In this document: positions 26,182 through 34,145 of the stretch, one piece after another | How the letters are laid out: each line of letters opens with the position of its first letter | Numbering within the stretch: position 1 is the stretch's first letter | Assembly (NCBI GenBank): GCA_902566365.1 | Contig: CACFIH010000008.1 | Location: 1-58,957 of the forward strand | Length of the DNA stretch: 58,957 nt | From: an uncultured Pelagibacteraceae bacterium | GTDB lineage: Bacteria; Pseudomonadota; Alphaproteobacteria; Pelagibacterales; Pelagibacteraceae | Reading direction: 5' to 3' | Notes under the pieces: model-generated | The model's input: only the letters and a program-made list of their open reading frames with translations | The model's database searches: none | What the model was told of the DNA's origin: nothing | Program-made: the position numbers and the translations under genes

Positions 26182-26628
26182 ATGGACACAACAGCCAAGG
26201 CTAATTTTCATTGGTTATGCAAACATACTTGGAAAAGAAGTGCTAAAAATACTGCCTGGTGTTTACTAGGCTGTGCTATTGGTGATTTTGGAACAATTTT
26301 ATTTTTTCAATTAACTAAAATTCCATTCCCAGTTTTAGGAATTATGACACTAGCCATTATTAATGGTTTAATTACAAGTATTATTTTAGAAACAATTATC
26401 TTAATGAAACAAGATTTAGATTTTTCAAAAGCTTTTAAAACTGCGATGGGAATGAGTTTTATATCAATGATAAGTATGGAAGTTACAATGAACTTAACTG
26501 ATTACCTTTTAACTGGTGGAGCTATTTTAACTTGGTGGGTTATTCCAATCATGCTTTTAGTTGGATTTTTAACTCCTTGGCCTTATAATTATTGGAGACT
26601 TAAAAAATTTGGTGTTGCTTGCCATTAA
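26182..26628 (+). CDS. DUF4396 integral membrane protein
   Basis: A 148-residue membrane protein with about four helices. The N-terminal HTWKRSAKNTAWCLLGCAIG and GDFG motifs and the PWPYNYWRLKKFG end match my recollection of DUF4396, a family often found beside copper genes. His and Cys residues in the first helix could bind metal. It is next to the cupredoxin gene, so a copper link is likely but not proven. Confidence 0.72.
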   Translation: MDTTAKANFHWLCKHTWKRSAKNTAWCLLGCAIGDFGTILFFQLTKIPFPVLGIMTLAIINGLITSIILETIILMKQDLDFSKAFKTAMGMSFISMISMEVTMNLTDYLLTGGAILTWWVIPIMLLVGFLTPWPYNYWRLKKFGVACH

Positions 26629-26656
26629 TCAAAAAAAATTTAATTAAATTGGTTCC

Positions 26657-27982
26657 ATGCAACAATCTTCAATATCTTATATTTTAAAATTATCTATTCC
26701 TATTTTCTTTGCAAATTTAGCAATTCCATTAGTTGGCATTATCGATACAGCTTTAATGGGTAATCTTGGAGATCAATCTTATTTAACAGCAACATCGATT
26801 GCAGCAAATTTATTCTCTATGCTATTTTGGAGTTTTGGTTTTTTAAGAATGGGAACTGTTGGCATGGTTTCTCAAGCTTTAGGGCAGAATAATTATCCAG
26901 AAATTTTAAATGTAGTTTTAAGAAATTTATTTTTTGTGCTGATTATTTCAGTCCTAATTTTTGTATCACAAATATTTATTCTTAATTTTAGCTTAAAGAT
27001 ATTTAATTTATCTGAGGTAACTAAAGAATTTTATATTCAGTATTTTAAAATAAGAATTTACTCAGCCCCTGGTGAGCTAACTCTGTATATTATAACAGGT
27101 TTATTTATCGGTTTGCAAAAAACTAAAATTTCTAGCTTAGTGATAGGTTTTTTTTCTGTTCTAAATATATTTTTTAGCATTTTTTTAGTTACAAAATTTG
27201 ATTTAAATATTAAAGGAGTGGCATATGGTACTTTGTTTTCTGCATTTATTACATCTCTAATATTTTTGATTTATACTTTTAATTATTTAAATAAATTTAC
27301 TGCTATTAAGATCAATGTTTTAAATCTTTTAAATTTAAAAAAAATTAAAGATATCTTTAATATAAATTTCGATATCTTTATTAGAACGATTTTATTAACA
27401 TTTTCTTTTTTATGGTTTACTTATTTAGGAACCCAAATAGGAGAAGATTATGTTGCTGCTAATGCTATTTTGATTAATTTAGTTTTTTTATCAGCATTTA
27501 TATTAGATGCTTATGCATTTTCAACTGAAGGAATGGTTGGATACTCTATTGGAAAAAAAGATTTAAAGCTCTTTAAAACAATTATTAAAAATTCTTTTTT
27601 GTTAAGCTCGTTAACAGGTCTTTTTATCTCAATCATTTATTTTTTTATAAATGAAAATGTAATTTATTTAATGTCAAATATAGAATATATCAGAAAGTTA
27701 AGTTCATCTTATGTAATTTGGTTAATCGTGTTACCCTTCATTGCATCTTTCTGTTATCAATTTGATGGTATTTTTATTGGATCATCACAAACAAGAGAGT
27801 TGAGAAATGCTATGATATTTTCAGTATTTTGTTATTTATTAATTTCAATAACTTTAGCAAAATATTTATTAAATACAGGACTTTGGATTTCACTCTGTTT
27901 GTTTATGGTATTAAGAGGATTGTCATTATATTACTATTTAGATAAAATTTATCAAAGATTTAACTCTCAAATTAAGATTTAA
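26657..27982 (+). CDS. MATE family efflux transporter (DinF-like)
   Basis: A 441-residue membrane protein with about 12 helices, consistent with the MATE family. The N-terminal segment has PLVGIIDTALMGNLG and, near the centre, KIRIYSAPGELTLYIITGLF then IGLQKT, as in DinF-type members. It likely exports small organic cations or drugs in exchange for Na+ or H+. The methyltransferase gene follows after 6 bp. Confidence 0.85.
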   Translation: MQQSSISYILKLSIPIFFANLAIPLVGIIDTALMGNLGDQSYLTATSIAANLFSMLFWSFGFLRMGTVGMVSQALGQNNYPEILNVVLRNLFFVLIISVLIFVSQIFILNFSLKIFNLSEVTKEFYIQYFKIRIYSAPGELTLYIITGLFIGLQKTKISSLVIGFFSVLNIFFSIFLVTKFDLNIKGVAYGTLFSAFITSLIFLIYTFNYLNKFTAIKINVLNLLNLKKIKDIFNINFDIFIRTILLTFSFLWFTYLGTQIGEDYVAANAILINLVFLSAFILDAYAFSTEGMVGYSIGKKDLKLFKTIIKNSFLLSSLTGLFISIIYFFINENVIYLMSNIEYIRKLSSSYVIWLIVLPFIASFCYQFDGIFIGSSQTRELRNAMIFSVFCYLLISITLAKYLLNTGLWISLCLFMVLRGLSLYYYLDKIYQRFNSQIKI

Positions 27983-27988
27983 ACATTT

Positions 27989-28705
27989 GTGTTAAAAAAA
28001 AATATTAAGAATTGGGATAATAAAACTTGGCTTTCTTCAAATAAATATATTCAATCTTTTAATGTATTTTTATTAAGACAAATCAAGTTAAATAGAAATT
28101 CTCAAATTTTAGACATTGGTTGTGGAAGAGGTAAAATATTAGGTTCTTTATCTTCAACACTAAAATTAAAAAATAGACCAACAGGTATCGATATAGAGAG
28201 ACATCAAGATAGGGATAAAAGAATAATCTTTAAAAAAATTGATGCAATTGAATATTTAAAAAAGGATAAAAAAAATTTTGATCTAATCTTAATTAAACAA
28301 ACTATCCATCTTTTAAATTTAAAAAAAATAAAAAAGTTAATTACTCTTTGTAATTCAAAGTTAAATCATGGTGGAAAATTATTCATACTCACTTTAAAAA
28401 CTTCACAAAATGAAATACCAACTTTTTTGTTAATGAAAAAAAAACTTAATGAGTCACTAAAAAGAGATAAAAAAATAATTAGATTTATATCTCAACAATA
28501 TCCTCAAATTAAAAAAAAAGAATTTTCATTTAGGGTAAAAATATCAAAAAATAAGTATAAAGAGATGATAAAAAATAGATATATTTCAATTATATTAAAC
28601 TTTAGTGTTCAGGAAATCTCTAAAGGCATTAATGAAATTAATTCTAATTATGAGAAAACGATAAATTTTAAAGATAAATTAATTTGTCTTATTCTAGAAA
28701 AATAA
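27989..28705 (+). CDS. Class I SAM-dependent methyltransferase
   Basis: A 238-residue methyltransferase. Motif I is ILDIGCGRGKILGSL and a second acidic motif is PTGIDIERHQDRD; LKHGG-like NHGGKLFILTLK gives motif III. It is lysine-rich with an unusual C-terminal extension. The start is GTG 27989. It follows the MATE gene by 6 bp and is followed by a strong hairpin at 28714-28760. Substrate unknown. Confidence 0.75.
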   Translation: MLKKNIKNWDNKTWLSSNKYIQSFNVFLLRQIKLNRNSQILDIGCGRGKILGSLSSTLKLKNRPTGIDIERHQDRDKRIIFKKIDAIEYLKKDKKNFDLILIKQTIHLLNLKKIKKLITLCNSKLNHGGKLFILTLKTSQNEIPTFLLMKKKLNESLKRDKKIIRFISQQYPQIKKKEFSFRVKISKNKYKEMIKNRYISIILNFSVQEISKGINEINSNYEKTINFKDKLICLILEK

Positions 28706-28713
28706 ATTTTTTA

Positions 28714-28760
28714 ATTAAGGGGTCGCTCTTTTGTCTTCCATCCAAAAGAGCTCCCTTAAT
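28714..28760. terminator. Bidirectional hairpin, probable terminator
   Basis: A two-part stem starting 9 nt after the methyltransferase stop. GCTCTTTTG (28725-28733) pairs with CAAAAGAGC (28743-28751), and ATTAAGGG (28714-28721) pairs with CCCTTAAT (28753-28760), with a small bulge and a 9-nt loop. A T-run follows on the plus strand at 28767-28771; on the minus strand the downstream sequence is A/T-rich without a clean U-tract. It probably ends transcription from one or both sides. Confidence 0.55.
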
Positions 28761-28878
28761 GTAGCCTTTTTGGCACTAAGTCCAATTGGACTTTCAGTTT
28801 TTTGATTTCATTTTTATGAAATATTAAATTTGCCAGCTAAGTATCAGGTGGCGTTTTGTTCATTTAAAATACCTCCTT
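28756..28878 (-). other. Candidate structured RNA or broken 35-codon gene
   Basis: Read on the minus strand, a perfect ribosome site AAGGAGG (28872-28878) precedes ATG 28863 and eight codons (MNKTPPDT), then an in-frame TAG (28837-28839). The same frame then stays open for 26 codons (LANLIFHKNE...VPKRLH) to TAA 28856-28858. The same DNA also folds well: closing helix 28762-28775 with 28831-28839, hairpin ATTTCAT/ATGAAAT (28805-28822), and a 16-nt palindrome (28778-28793). It is either a nonsense-broken small gene, a leader peptide with an RNA switch, or a small RNA. I do not recognise it. Confidence 0.4.
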
Positions 28879-28899
28879 AATTACAAAAATAATTATTTA

Positions 28900-28962
28900 T
28901 TAAGTTGTATTCAACATATTTATTTTACCTTATGTAAAATATATTTCTTGAATACAACTTAA
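28900..28962. repeat. 63-nt inverted repeat with 15-bp perfect arms
   Basis: TTAAGTTGTATTCAA (28900-28914) and its exact complement (28948-28962) flank an inner part that pairs again (28921-28928 with 28934-28941) with a few mismatches and a 5-nt loop. No gene overlaps it. The minus-strand unit at 28756-28878 begins just to its left, so it could act as a regulatory hairpin or terminator. A miniature mobile element is possible but no second copy is seen in this window. Confidence 0.6.
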
Positions 28963-29055
28963 CAGAGCTGTAGTATCTCGGCATCTAAATTAAACTTCAC
29001 CAAAAAATTGAAATTAATAATTTACATTAAGATCTGATATCTATATTGTTAAGAT

Positions 29056-29235
29056 ATGAAATATGTAAGTGGATTAATTAATTTAATTGTAAGCTTAATT
29101 GTCTCGACAATAATCATTTATGGGATAACTATCATCGCAGGATTTGCAGGTGCAAATTATTCTTTTACTAATGGAGAGACATTTATTATTTGGATTTTGA
29201 TGGGAATATTAATTAATAATTGCTTTAATAAATAA
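29056..29235 (+). CDS. 59-residue membrane protein with two helices
   Basis: A small frame of 60 codons: residues 4-27 (SGLINLIVSLIVSTIIIYGI) and 41-55 (ETFIIWILMGILIN) are hydrophobic helices joined by a Gly/Ala-rich turn. It ends TAA at 29233-29235, 2 bp before the convergent dioxygenase stop. The composition is protein-like. No known family; function unknown. Confidence 0.5.
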   Translation: MKYVSGLINLIVSLIVSTIIIYGITIIAGFAGANYSFTNGETFIIWILMGILINNCFNK

Positions 29236-29237
29236 TT

Positions 29238-30338
29238 TTAAATATTAAATTTTCTTTTTAAGTGTTTAAGCTTTCCCTCGGTACTATCGTAATCTATGTA
29301 ACAACCTTGAAGAAAACGATTTCCCTCATTGGCGTCATAAGATGTTCTTCCGTGTAAAAGCCTATGATTATCCATCAATAGTAAATCTCCAGGCATAAGT
29401 TTGAATTCTATTCTAAATTTGTCTGAGTTAAATAATTCAGAAACCTTATTCCTTGCTAGGTAGTATAAATCTAATCTATCTTTATCCATTAACGGCACAA
29501 AATCTAGTCTTGGGCTAAATCTAACTTGTTTAAAATTTTGATTTTCATCTAATTGTATCATTTCTGCCCAATCTTCCAAAAAAACATCTTGATCAATAAA
29601 TTGATATCTAACTTTGACATTAGTTAAAATTTTGTAATAGTCTGGGTAATCTTTTTTTAACTTTTCGGTTACAGTGTATCCATCTACTAAAGTTGAATTA
29701 CCACCATTCACTTCATTTTCAATACAATGTAATATTTGAATACATGGTACAGGGTTTCTGTAAGGATTATCAGTGTGTGGAGCTAATGCTAAAGATGTAT
29801 ATGCTAAATCATTTGGGTTAGGCTTTGATTTTACATTAAAAAACTCACCAAAATTTGTTCTTCTTATACTGCCAATTGAATTGGCAAATTTTACTATAAA
29901 ATTATTTTTCGTCGGAACTTTTTTAAAAATTACAAATCCAAATTTATAAAAATTAATTAAAGCTTCATACATTATTTTCTCTTCAAAAATATTTTCACTA
30001 AAATTATAACTATTGAAATCATTCAATGATGAATCCCACTTAATTTTTTTAATAAATTTTATATCGTTAATATTTGAAAATTCTTTAATTATACTTTGGA
30101 TGGTTAATCTAGTTTTTACCCCATCATTAAATGAAACTTCTAGAAATTCATCAGATAAATTTAAGTCTTTTATTTCAATATTTTCTTTGAGTTCAGTTGG
30201 GTCAAATAATCTTTGTTGAGTTCCTTTATCAAAAAATCTCTCCTCATTAACTCGCTCTCTTAACCAAAAAGGGTGAATTTCTTTTTTAGAACCATTTTTT
30301 TTAAAAAAAACTTTGTTATTAGATAATTCAATTTTCAT
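29238..30338 (-). CDS. TauD/gamma-butyrobetaine hydroxylase-like dioxygenase
   Basis: A 366-residue protein. An N-terminal domain (residues 1-90, with HPFWLRERV) resembles the DUF971-type zinc domain of gamma-butyrobetaine hydroxylases. A 2OG-Fe(II) oxygenase domain follows with HxD in LAPHTDNPYRNP, a distal His in MDNHRLLHGRTSY and an Arg in NRFLQGCYIDYD. The family hydroxylates butyrobetaine (to carnitine), trimethyllysine and related trimethylamines. In SAR11 a methylated-amine substrate would fit the neighbouring one-carbon genes, but it is not shown. Transcribed away from the IMPase gene. Confidence 0.82.
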   Translation of the reverse strand: MKIELSNNKVFFKKNGSKKEIHPFWLRERVNEERFFDKGTQQRLFDPTELKENIEIKDLNLSDEFLEVSFNDGVKTRLTIQSIIKEFSNINDIKFIKKIKWDSSLNDFNSYNFSENIFEEKIMYEALINFYKFGFVIFKKVPTKNNFIVKFANSIGSIRRTNFGEFFNVKSKPNPNDLAYTSLALAPHTDNPYRNPVPCIQILHCIENEVNGGNSTLVDGYTVTEKLKKDYPDYYKILTNVKVRYQFIDQDVFLEDWAEMIQLDENQNFKQVRFSPRLDFVPLMDKDRLDLYYLARNKVSELFNSDKFRIEFKLMPGDLLLMDNHRLLHGRTSYDANEGNRFLQGCYIDYDSTEGKLKHLKRKFNI

Positions 30339-30401
30339 ACTTTTGAATGTTTATTTAAAATTTTGCTTTAATCAATACAAATTAAATTGTATTAGTTTAT
30401 T

Positions 30402-31208
30402 GTGATTAATTTAAAATCTTCAGAATATAAAAAATACTCTAATTTCCTCAACAATTTAGGAATCAAGCTTACTAAATTTTACTATTTGAAGTTAAATAGG
30501 CCTTTTAAGGTTTCAAATAAACTAAAGGGTAGAGGTTACGATCCTGTCACTGATGCAGACAGGGCTTTTGAAAAATTTATAAGTAAAGAGATTAAAAAAA
30601 GATTTCCTAATCATCAAATAATTGGTGAGGAGTTTGGTCATAAAAAAACAAAAAGTGATTTTTCATGGATAATAGATCCTATTGATGGAACAAGATCTTT
30701 TGTAATTGGTAATCCAACTTGGAGCAACTTGATTTCTCTAAATTATAAAGGAAATCCTGTTTTAGGCCTTGCTAATTTTCCAGTATTAAAAAAATATTAT
30801 TTTAATACTTCGTCAAACTCAGCATATGTTTCGGAAAATGGAAAAAAAAGAAGAATTAAAGTTAACAGTAAAGCTACTTTTTCAAATATGAAATTATCAG
30901 CTGCTTTTCATGGAAGCTTATCTTTAAACCAACAAAAAAAAATTCCACAAATACTAAAGCGAATGCAATTTCCATGCTCAGATGCTTTAAGTTATTCCCA
31001 TTTCGCTGAAGGTAAACTTGATATTGTTATTCAATGTGGAAATAAGATTTGGGATATTCATGCTTTAATACCTATAATTAGATCTGCTGGAGGTATTGTT
31101 ACCACTTGGAAAAATTTTGATGCGAAAAAAGCTGGAAATATAATTTGTTCAGCTAATCAAAGTCTTCACAATAGAATAATTAAAATTTTGAAACCTGTTT
31201 CTAGGTAG
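30402..31208 (+). CDS. Inositol monophosphatase family protein (HisN-like)
   Basis: A 268-residue IMPase-fold phosphatase. Motifs are IGEEFG, DPIDGTRSF for metal and substrate, and IWDIHALIPIIRSAGG at the C-terminus. The IDPIDGTRSFVIG pattern is common in histidinol-phosphatase HisN of alphaproteobacteria, so a role in histidine synthesis is a reasonable guess next to general inositol-phosphatase activity. The start is GTG 30402. It overlaps the SMR gene's 3' end by 8 bp on the opposite strand. Confidence 0.8.
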   Translation: MINLKSSEYKKYSNFLNNLGIKLTKFYYLKLNRPFKVSNKLKGRGYDPVTDADRAFEKFISKEIKKRFPNHQIIGEEFGHKKTKSDFSWIIDPIDGTRSFVIGNPTWSNLISLNYKGNPVLGLANFPVLKKYYFNTSSNSAYVSENGKKRRIKVNSKATFSNMKLSAAFHGSLSLNQQKKIPQILKRMQFPCSDALSYSHFAEGKLDIVIQCGNKIWDIHALIPIIRSAGGIVTTWKNFDAKKAGNIICSANQSLHNRIIKILKPVSR

Positions 31209-31536
31209 TTTTACCAAGTGTATTGAGCAAAATTACACCAATAATAATTAATGATATTCCAATAACTCCATACAAGTTTGGTATTTGGTTATATTTAAAC
31301 ACTCCAAATAAAGTTACTGCAGCAATAGTCAACCCACCATATGTTGCATAAGTAAAACTAACTGGAATAATATTCATCGCTTTTGATAAACAAAAAATAC
31401 ATGCTAGTATTGAAATTGCACAAAAAATTGTTGGTCCAAGAATTGTAAATCCGTTAGTTGATTTTAAAAAACCATTAGAAGTTATTCCAAGAATGATAGC
31501 TAAAAAAAGAAAAATATATCCTGATAAATTTATCAT
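31201..31536 (-). CDS. Paired small multidrug resistance-type protein, subunit 2
   Basis: A four-helix protein of 111 residues. I start at ATG 31536 because AGGA is spaced 7 nt before it; an upstream in-frame TTG at 31557 would overlap the neighbour. It is homologous to the gene just upstream, with matching FTILGPTIFCAISI and IPVSFTYATYGGLTIAAVTL segments. Two adjacent SMR-like genes of opposite topology are typical of heterodimeric exporters (EbrAB, YkkCD). Neither has a clear E14-type glutamate in helix 1, so the substrate may differ from drug cations. Confidence 0.78.
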   Translation of the reverse strand: MINLSGYIFLFLAIILGITSNGFLKSTNGFTILGPTIFCAISILACIFCLSKAMNIIPVSFTYATYGGLTIAAVTLFGVFKYNQIPNLYGVIGISLIIIGVILLNTLGKTT

Positions 31537-31540
31537 GTAA

Positions 31541-31876
31541 TTATCCTGTTTTACCAATCAGGTTTACTATCAAAACTCCTGAAATAATTAAAGCTAAACC
31601 AATGATAGTATAAAAATCTGGAATTTGATTAAATTTATATATTCCAACAAGTGTTGTAGCTATTATACATAAGCCTGCAAAAGAAGCATAAGTTATACCA
31701 ACAGGAATAGTTTTCATAACTATAGATAGTGCAAACATACAAGTAACTATTGTGATTGCTGTTAATAAACTTGGCATTAACAAAGTAAAACCATTCGCTC
31801 CTTTAGCAAAACCGTTTGCAGCGGTACCCAAAATAACTGCTAATATAAGCACAATGTATGCAATTATATTACTCAC
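31541..31876 (-). CDS. Paired small multidrug resistance-type protein, subunit 1
   Basis: A four-helix 111-residue partner to the gene 4 bp downstream (residues FTLLMPSLLTAITI; IPVGITYASFAGLCIIATTL). Equal length and clear similarity indicate a tandem duplication that now codes for a heterodimer. It follows the DUF2798 gene by 16 bp and may belong to the same minus-strand run. Confidence 0.78.
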   Translation of the reverse strand: MSNIIAYIVLILAVILGTAANGFAKGANGFTLLMPSLLTAITIVTCMFALSIVMKTIPVGITYASFAGLCIIATTLVGIYKFNQIPDFYTIIGLALIISGVLIVNLIGKTG

Positions 31877-31892
31877 AGATTTAAGAATATTA

Positions 31893-32114
31893 TTATTTGG
31901 TAATTTTATCTACTAATTTTTTTATTGGTGGACCAAGAACAAGCGCAGCTACAATTGCTATAGGTAAACTAACTGACCATGCTTTTAAAAATCTGTTGAT
32001 ATATTCGCCATCCATTCCGGTGTTTATGTAAGTAATTATAAGAGTCATTAGCAAACTCATGCCAAACCCCATAATTAAAATAAATATGAAATCAAAATAT
32101 TTTTTTGGAAACAT
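31893..32114 (-). CDS. DUF2798 family membrane protein
   Basis: A 73-residue protein with two helices: FDFIFILIMGFGMSLLMTLI and WSVSLPIAIVAALVLGPPIK. The motif SLPIAIVAALVLGPPIKKLV is the DUF2798 signature as I recall it. Function unknown. It overlaps the NTF2-like gene by one base, and it closes the run of small genes with strong ribosome sites. Confidence 0.75.
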   Translation of the reverse strand: MFPKKYFDFIFILIMGFGMSLLMTLIITYINTGMDGEYINRFLKAWSVSLPIAIVAALVLGPPIKKLVDKITK

Positions 32115-32434
32115 TATTTAGGCATTGGAGTAGCACCAGTTTCTAAACTAACAATTTTTCCATCTTTGTATCTATAAACTGCCATTACAGCTTCAACATT
32201 TCCATCATTAAATGTAACTAAAGAATGATGTACACCTACTTCATCATTTTCATATACAACTCTTGCCTTATCCTGATTAATATCACCACTCATTGCCCAT
32301 TTAATAACATCAGCTTTTCCCAAAGAATTTCCAGATTTATGCATTGTGAACTTAAAGTCATCATGTAAAAGTTCATTCATTGTGGCTTCGTCTTTCTTAT
32401 CTATTGCATCAGTATATCTTTTTAATATCGACAT
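32114..32434 (-). CDS. NTF2-like/SnoaL-type small protein
   Basis: A 106-residue protein with the cone-shaped NTF2 pattern: LKRYTDAIDKKDEATMNELL then HDDFKFTMHKSGN and later NVEAVMAVYRYKDGKIVSLE. Such domains bind small molecules or act as scaffolds. It has a strong AAGGAG ribosome site and overlaps the DUF2798 gene by one base. Specific role unknown. Confidence 0.7.
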   Translation of the reverse strand: MSILKRYTDAIDKKDEATMNELLHDDFKFTMHKSGNSLGKADVIKWAMSGDINQDKARVVYENDEVGVHHSLVTFNDGNVEAVMAVYRYKDGKIVSLETGATPMPK

Positions 32435-32445
32435 TTTAGTACTCC

Positions 32446-32862
32446 TTATGTGTATATTTTGTCAGCTAAACCGTAGCATAAAATTGCACTCATAATTGTA
32501 AATACAAACGGTGCAATAATCCCTTCGTTCGTAGTTTTTTCATTCACACCTGTTTTATCTATTTTAATAGAATAAAAATTACATAAAAAAATACATAGAT
32601 TATTTATAAAAACTAAATTTAAGAATCCCCATGTATTTTCCAAACCTCCAGGTCTTATAAAACCTACATAGATTGACATTAAAAATACAGCAAGCATAAA
32701 TGCTCCTGCCATTCTAATCATTATTGCGCCACTTGGATCGATACCAAATCTTTCCATGAAACTTTTAGTGCCAAAAATAGTTTGAAATGCGTAAACACCA
32801 ACACCAATAAAATGAACTAAGTAAATTATTAAATAAAATATCCCATTAAATTTTTCTAACAT
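32446..32862 (-). CDS. Uncharacterised four-helix membrane protein
   Basis: A 138-residue protein with about four helices (IFYLIIYLVHFIGVGVYAF, MAGAFMLAVFLMSIYVGFI, FLNLVFINNLCIFLCNFYS, FVFTIMSAILCYGLA). It has the AAAGGAG ribosome site common to this run of genes. It resembles DUF4345-like membrane proteins only loosely. I do not recognise a family. Confidence 0.65.
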   Translation of the reverse strand: MLEKFNGIFYLIIYLVHFIGVGVYAFQTIFGTKSFMERFGIDPSGAIMIRMAGAFMLAVFLMSIYVGFIRPGGLENTWGFLNLVFINNLCIFLCNFYSIKIDKTGVNEKTTNEGIIAPFVFTIMSAILCYGLADKIYT

Positions 32863-32913
32863 TTTGTCTCCTTTATTTAATTAATTTAAGGATTGCTTTC
32901 ATAAATCTTCCTC

Positions 32914-33201
32914 TTAAGCGTTATAGTCCATCACTTGATCAGTACACTCAGTAAATTTATGAGGCTCAAAGAAATCATTCATTTGACCTAATTGATTATT
33001 GATATCCGCTTCACTGTTAGCTTTCCACCAGCAAAACATTTGCATTGTATCACCAGGTGTATTCCAAGTCATTTGGCATGCCGCTTTATCACTTGTCATT
33101 GATTTAACAATATCTTCCATTTTCATTGAAGCTACTGTTTCACTAAATTTTGCTTTCATCTCTTTCGATTTGAAAGTATGAGTTACCATATAGTTTTTCA
33201 T
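32914..33201 (-). CDS. Small ferredoxin-fold-like hypothetical protein
   Basis: A 95-residue soluble protein (MKNYMVTHTFKSKEMKAKF, MQMFCWWKANSEADINNQL, FFEPHKFTECTDQV). A beta-alpha-beta repeat with conserved Cys and aromatic residues suggests a dimeric alpha/beta-barrel fold, like small DUF3303-type or ligand-binding proteins. It has AAGGA before the ATG and lies in the run of seven small genes. Function unknown. Confidence 0.6.
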   Translation of the reverse strand: MKNYMVTHTFKSKEMKAKFSETVASMKMEDIVKSMTSDKAACQMTWNTPGDTMQMFCWWKANSEADINNQLGQMNDFFEPHKFTECTDQVMDYNA

Positions 33202-33217
33202 TTCTTTTCCTTTCTAT

Positions 33218-33424
33218 TTAACTTTTAAAAAGAGCAAGAGCTTCATTTAAAAGTTTCTCAGATTTAGCATGATCACCAGATTTGTGTGCATCTATACCTT
33301 GGTCTCTAAGCTCTTGAGCTTTTTTTATTTTATCATCAATATCTTTAGCCATCATTGGACAAGAACCTGCATATGCAGAACTTACAAATAAGACTAGGCA
33401 AAGTGATAATAATATTTTTTTCAT
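33218..33424 (-). CDS. Small exported helical protein
   Basis: A 68-residue protein with a signal peptide (MKKILLSLCLVLFVSSAYAG). The mature part is about 49 residues and begins SCPMMAKDID, so the Cys just after cleavage could hold a metal or a lipid. Two helices follow (KIKKAQELRDQGIDAHKSGD, AKSEKLLNEALALF). Strong AAGGAG ribosome site. Function unknown. Confidence 0.65.
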   Translation of the reverse strand: MKKILLSLCLVLFVSSAYAGSCPMMAKDIDDKIKKAQELRDQGIDAHKSGDHAKSEKLLNEALALFKS

Positions 33425-33437
33425 AGTATACTCCTTA

Positions 33438-33722
33438 TTATTTAGCTTTGGTTAAATGATAAACTGAATAACTATCTAATACTGCTGACATTACAGGTTT
33501 TGATACTTCAGTTCCCTCTATAAACTTATATAGAGCTGCCTCGTCAGTACAAAAAATCTTAAACATAACAGTGTTTTTATCTGGTGTTACTGTTCCAATT
33601 GTTTTTTCCACTACTGCAACTTTTGCTCTTTCTGCTAAACCTTCAGGTGATTGCATAAAACCCATAAATTTTTCAAACATACCCTCTTTTAATTTAGCTA
33701 CTACCAACATTTCTTTTTCCAT
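33438..33722 (-). CDS. Small cytosolic hypothetical protein
   Basis: A 94-residue protein reading MEKEMLVVAKLKEGMFEKFM then GFMQSPEGLAERAKV and later FKIFCTDEAALYKFIEG. The beta-alpha-beta pattern again suggests a dimeric alpha/beta-barrel (ABM-like) fold. It has a clear AAGGAG ribosome site and sits in the same run. Function unknown. Confidence 0.6.
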   Translation of the reverse strand: MEKEMLVVAKLKEGMFEKFMGFMQSPEGLAERAKVAVVEKTIGTVTPDKNTVMFKIFCTDEAALYKFIEGTEVSKPVMSAVLDSYSVYHLTKAK

Positions 33723-33739
33723 ATATTTCTCCTTAATAT

Positions 33740-34111
33740 TTAATATAAAGTTTGAATTACTTTTTTTACTCTTTCAGCTCCATTAGGAACTAAGGCTTCG
33801 ACAAATGTATGGCACTTTTCAGTTTTAGCTTTGTCGTATTTGGAACCGTAGTGTTTATCTACTGCTTTGTTTACTCCAGTATCCCAATCTTTTTCTAGAA
33901 TACCAATTTCAAGAGCGTAGGTTTTTAAGACTTTTACAGTTGAAATTGATTTTTCTTTCATTCCGTACTCAAATTTTTCACCTGATGGAAGAAAGTAGTT
34001 AGCCATATAAATTCCAACACAATCCCATGCTTTGGATTTATCTTTGTCGCTCATTCCTGCATTTGCTGATGTAAAAATGAAAAAAGATAAAACTACAATA
34101 ATTTTTTTCAT
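33740..34111 (-). CDS. Exported protein of unknown function, first gene of the small-gene operon
   Basis: A 123-residue protein with a Sec signal (MKKIIVVLSFFIFTSANAG). The mature part holds two cysteines (AWDCVGIYMANYF and KTEKCHTFVEALV) that could pair in the periplasm. It leads the minus-strand run and has a GAGGAG ribosome site. The palindrome TGTAAC-N6-GTTACA lies about 35-50 bp upstream, over the likely -35 region. Confidence 0.65.
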   Translation of the reverse strand: MKKIIVVLSFFIFTSANAGMSDKDKSKAWDCVGIYMANYFLPSGEKFEYGMKEKSISTVKVLKTYALEIGILEKDWDTGVNKAVDKHYGSKYDKAKTEKCHTFVEALVPNGAERVKKVIQTLY

Positions 34112-34145
34112 AACTCCTCTACGTTAAAAAATATTATTATAAAAA

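Noticed and set aside
31537..31557. TTG start for the second SMR-like gene
   Set aside because: It would overlap the neighbour's stop, while ATG 31536 has a spaced AGGA and gives the same length as the paralogue.
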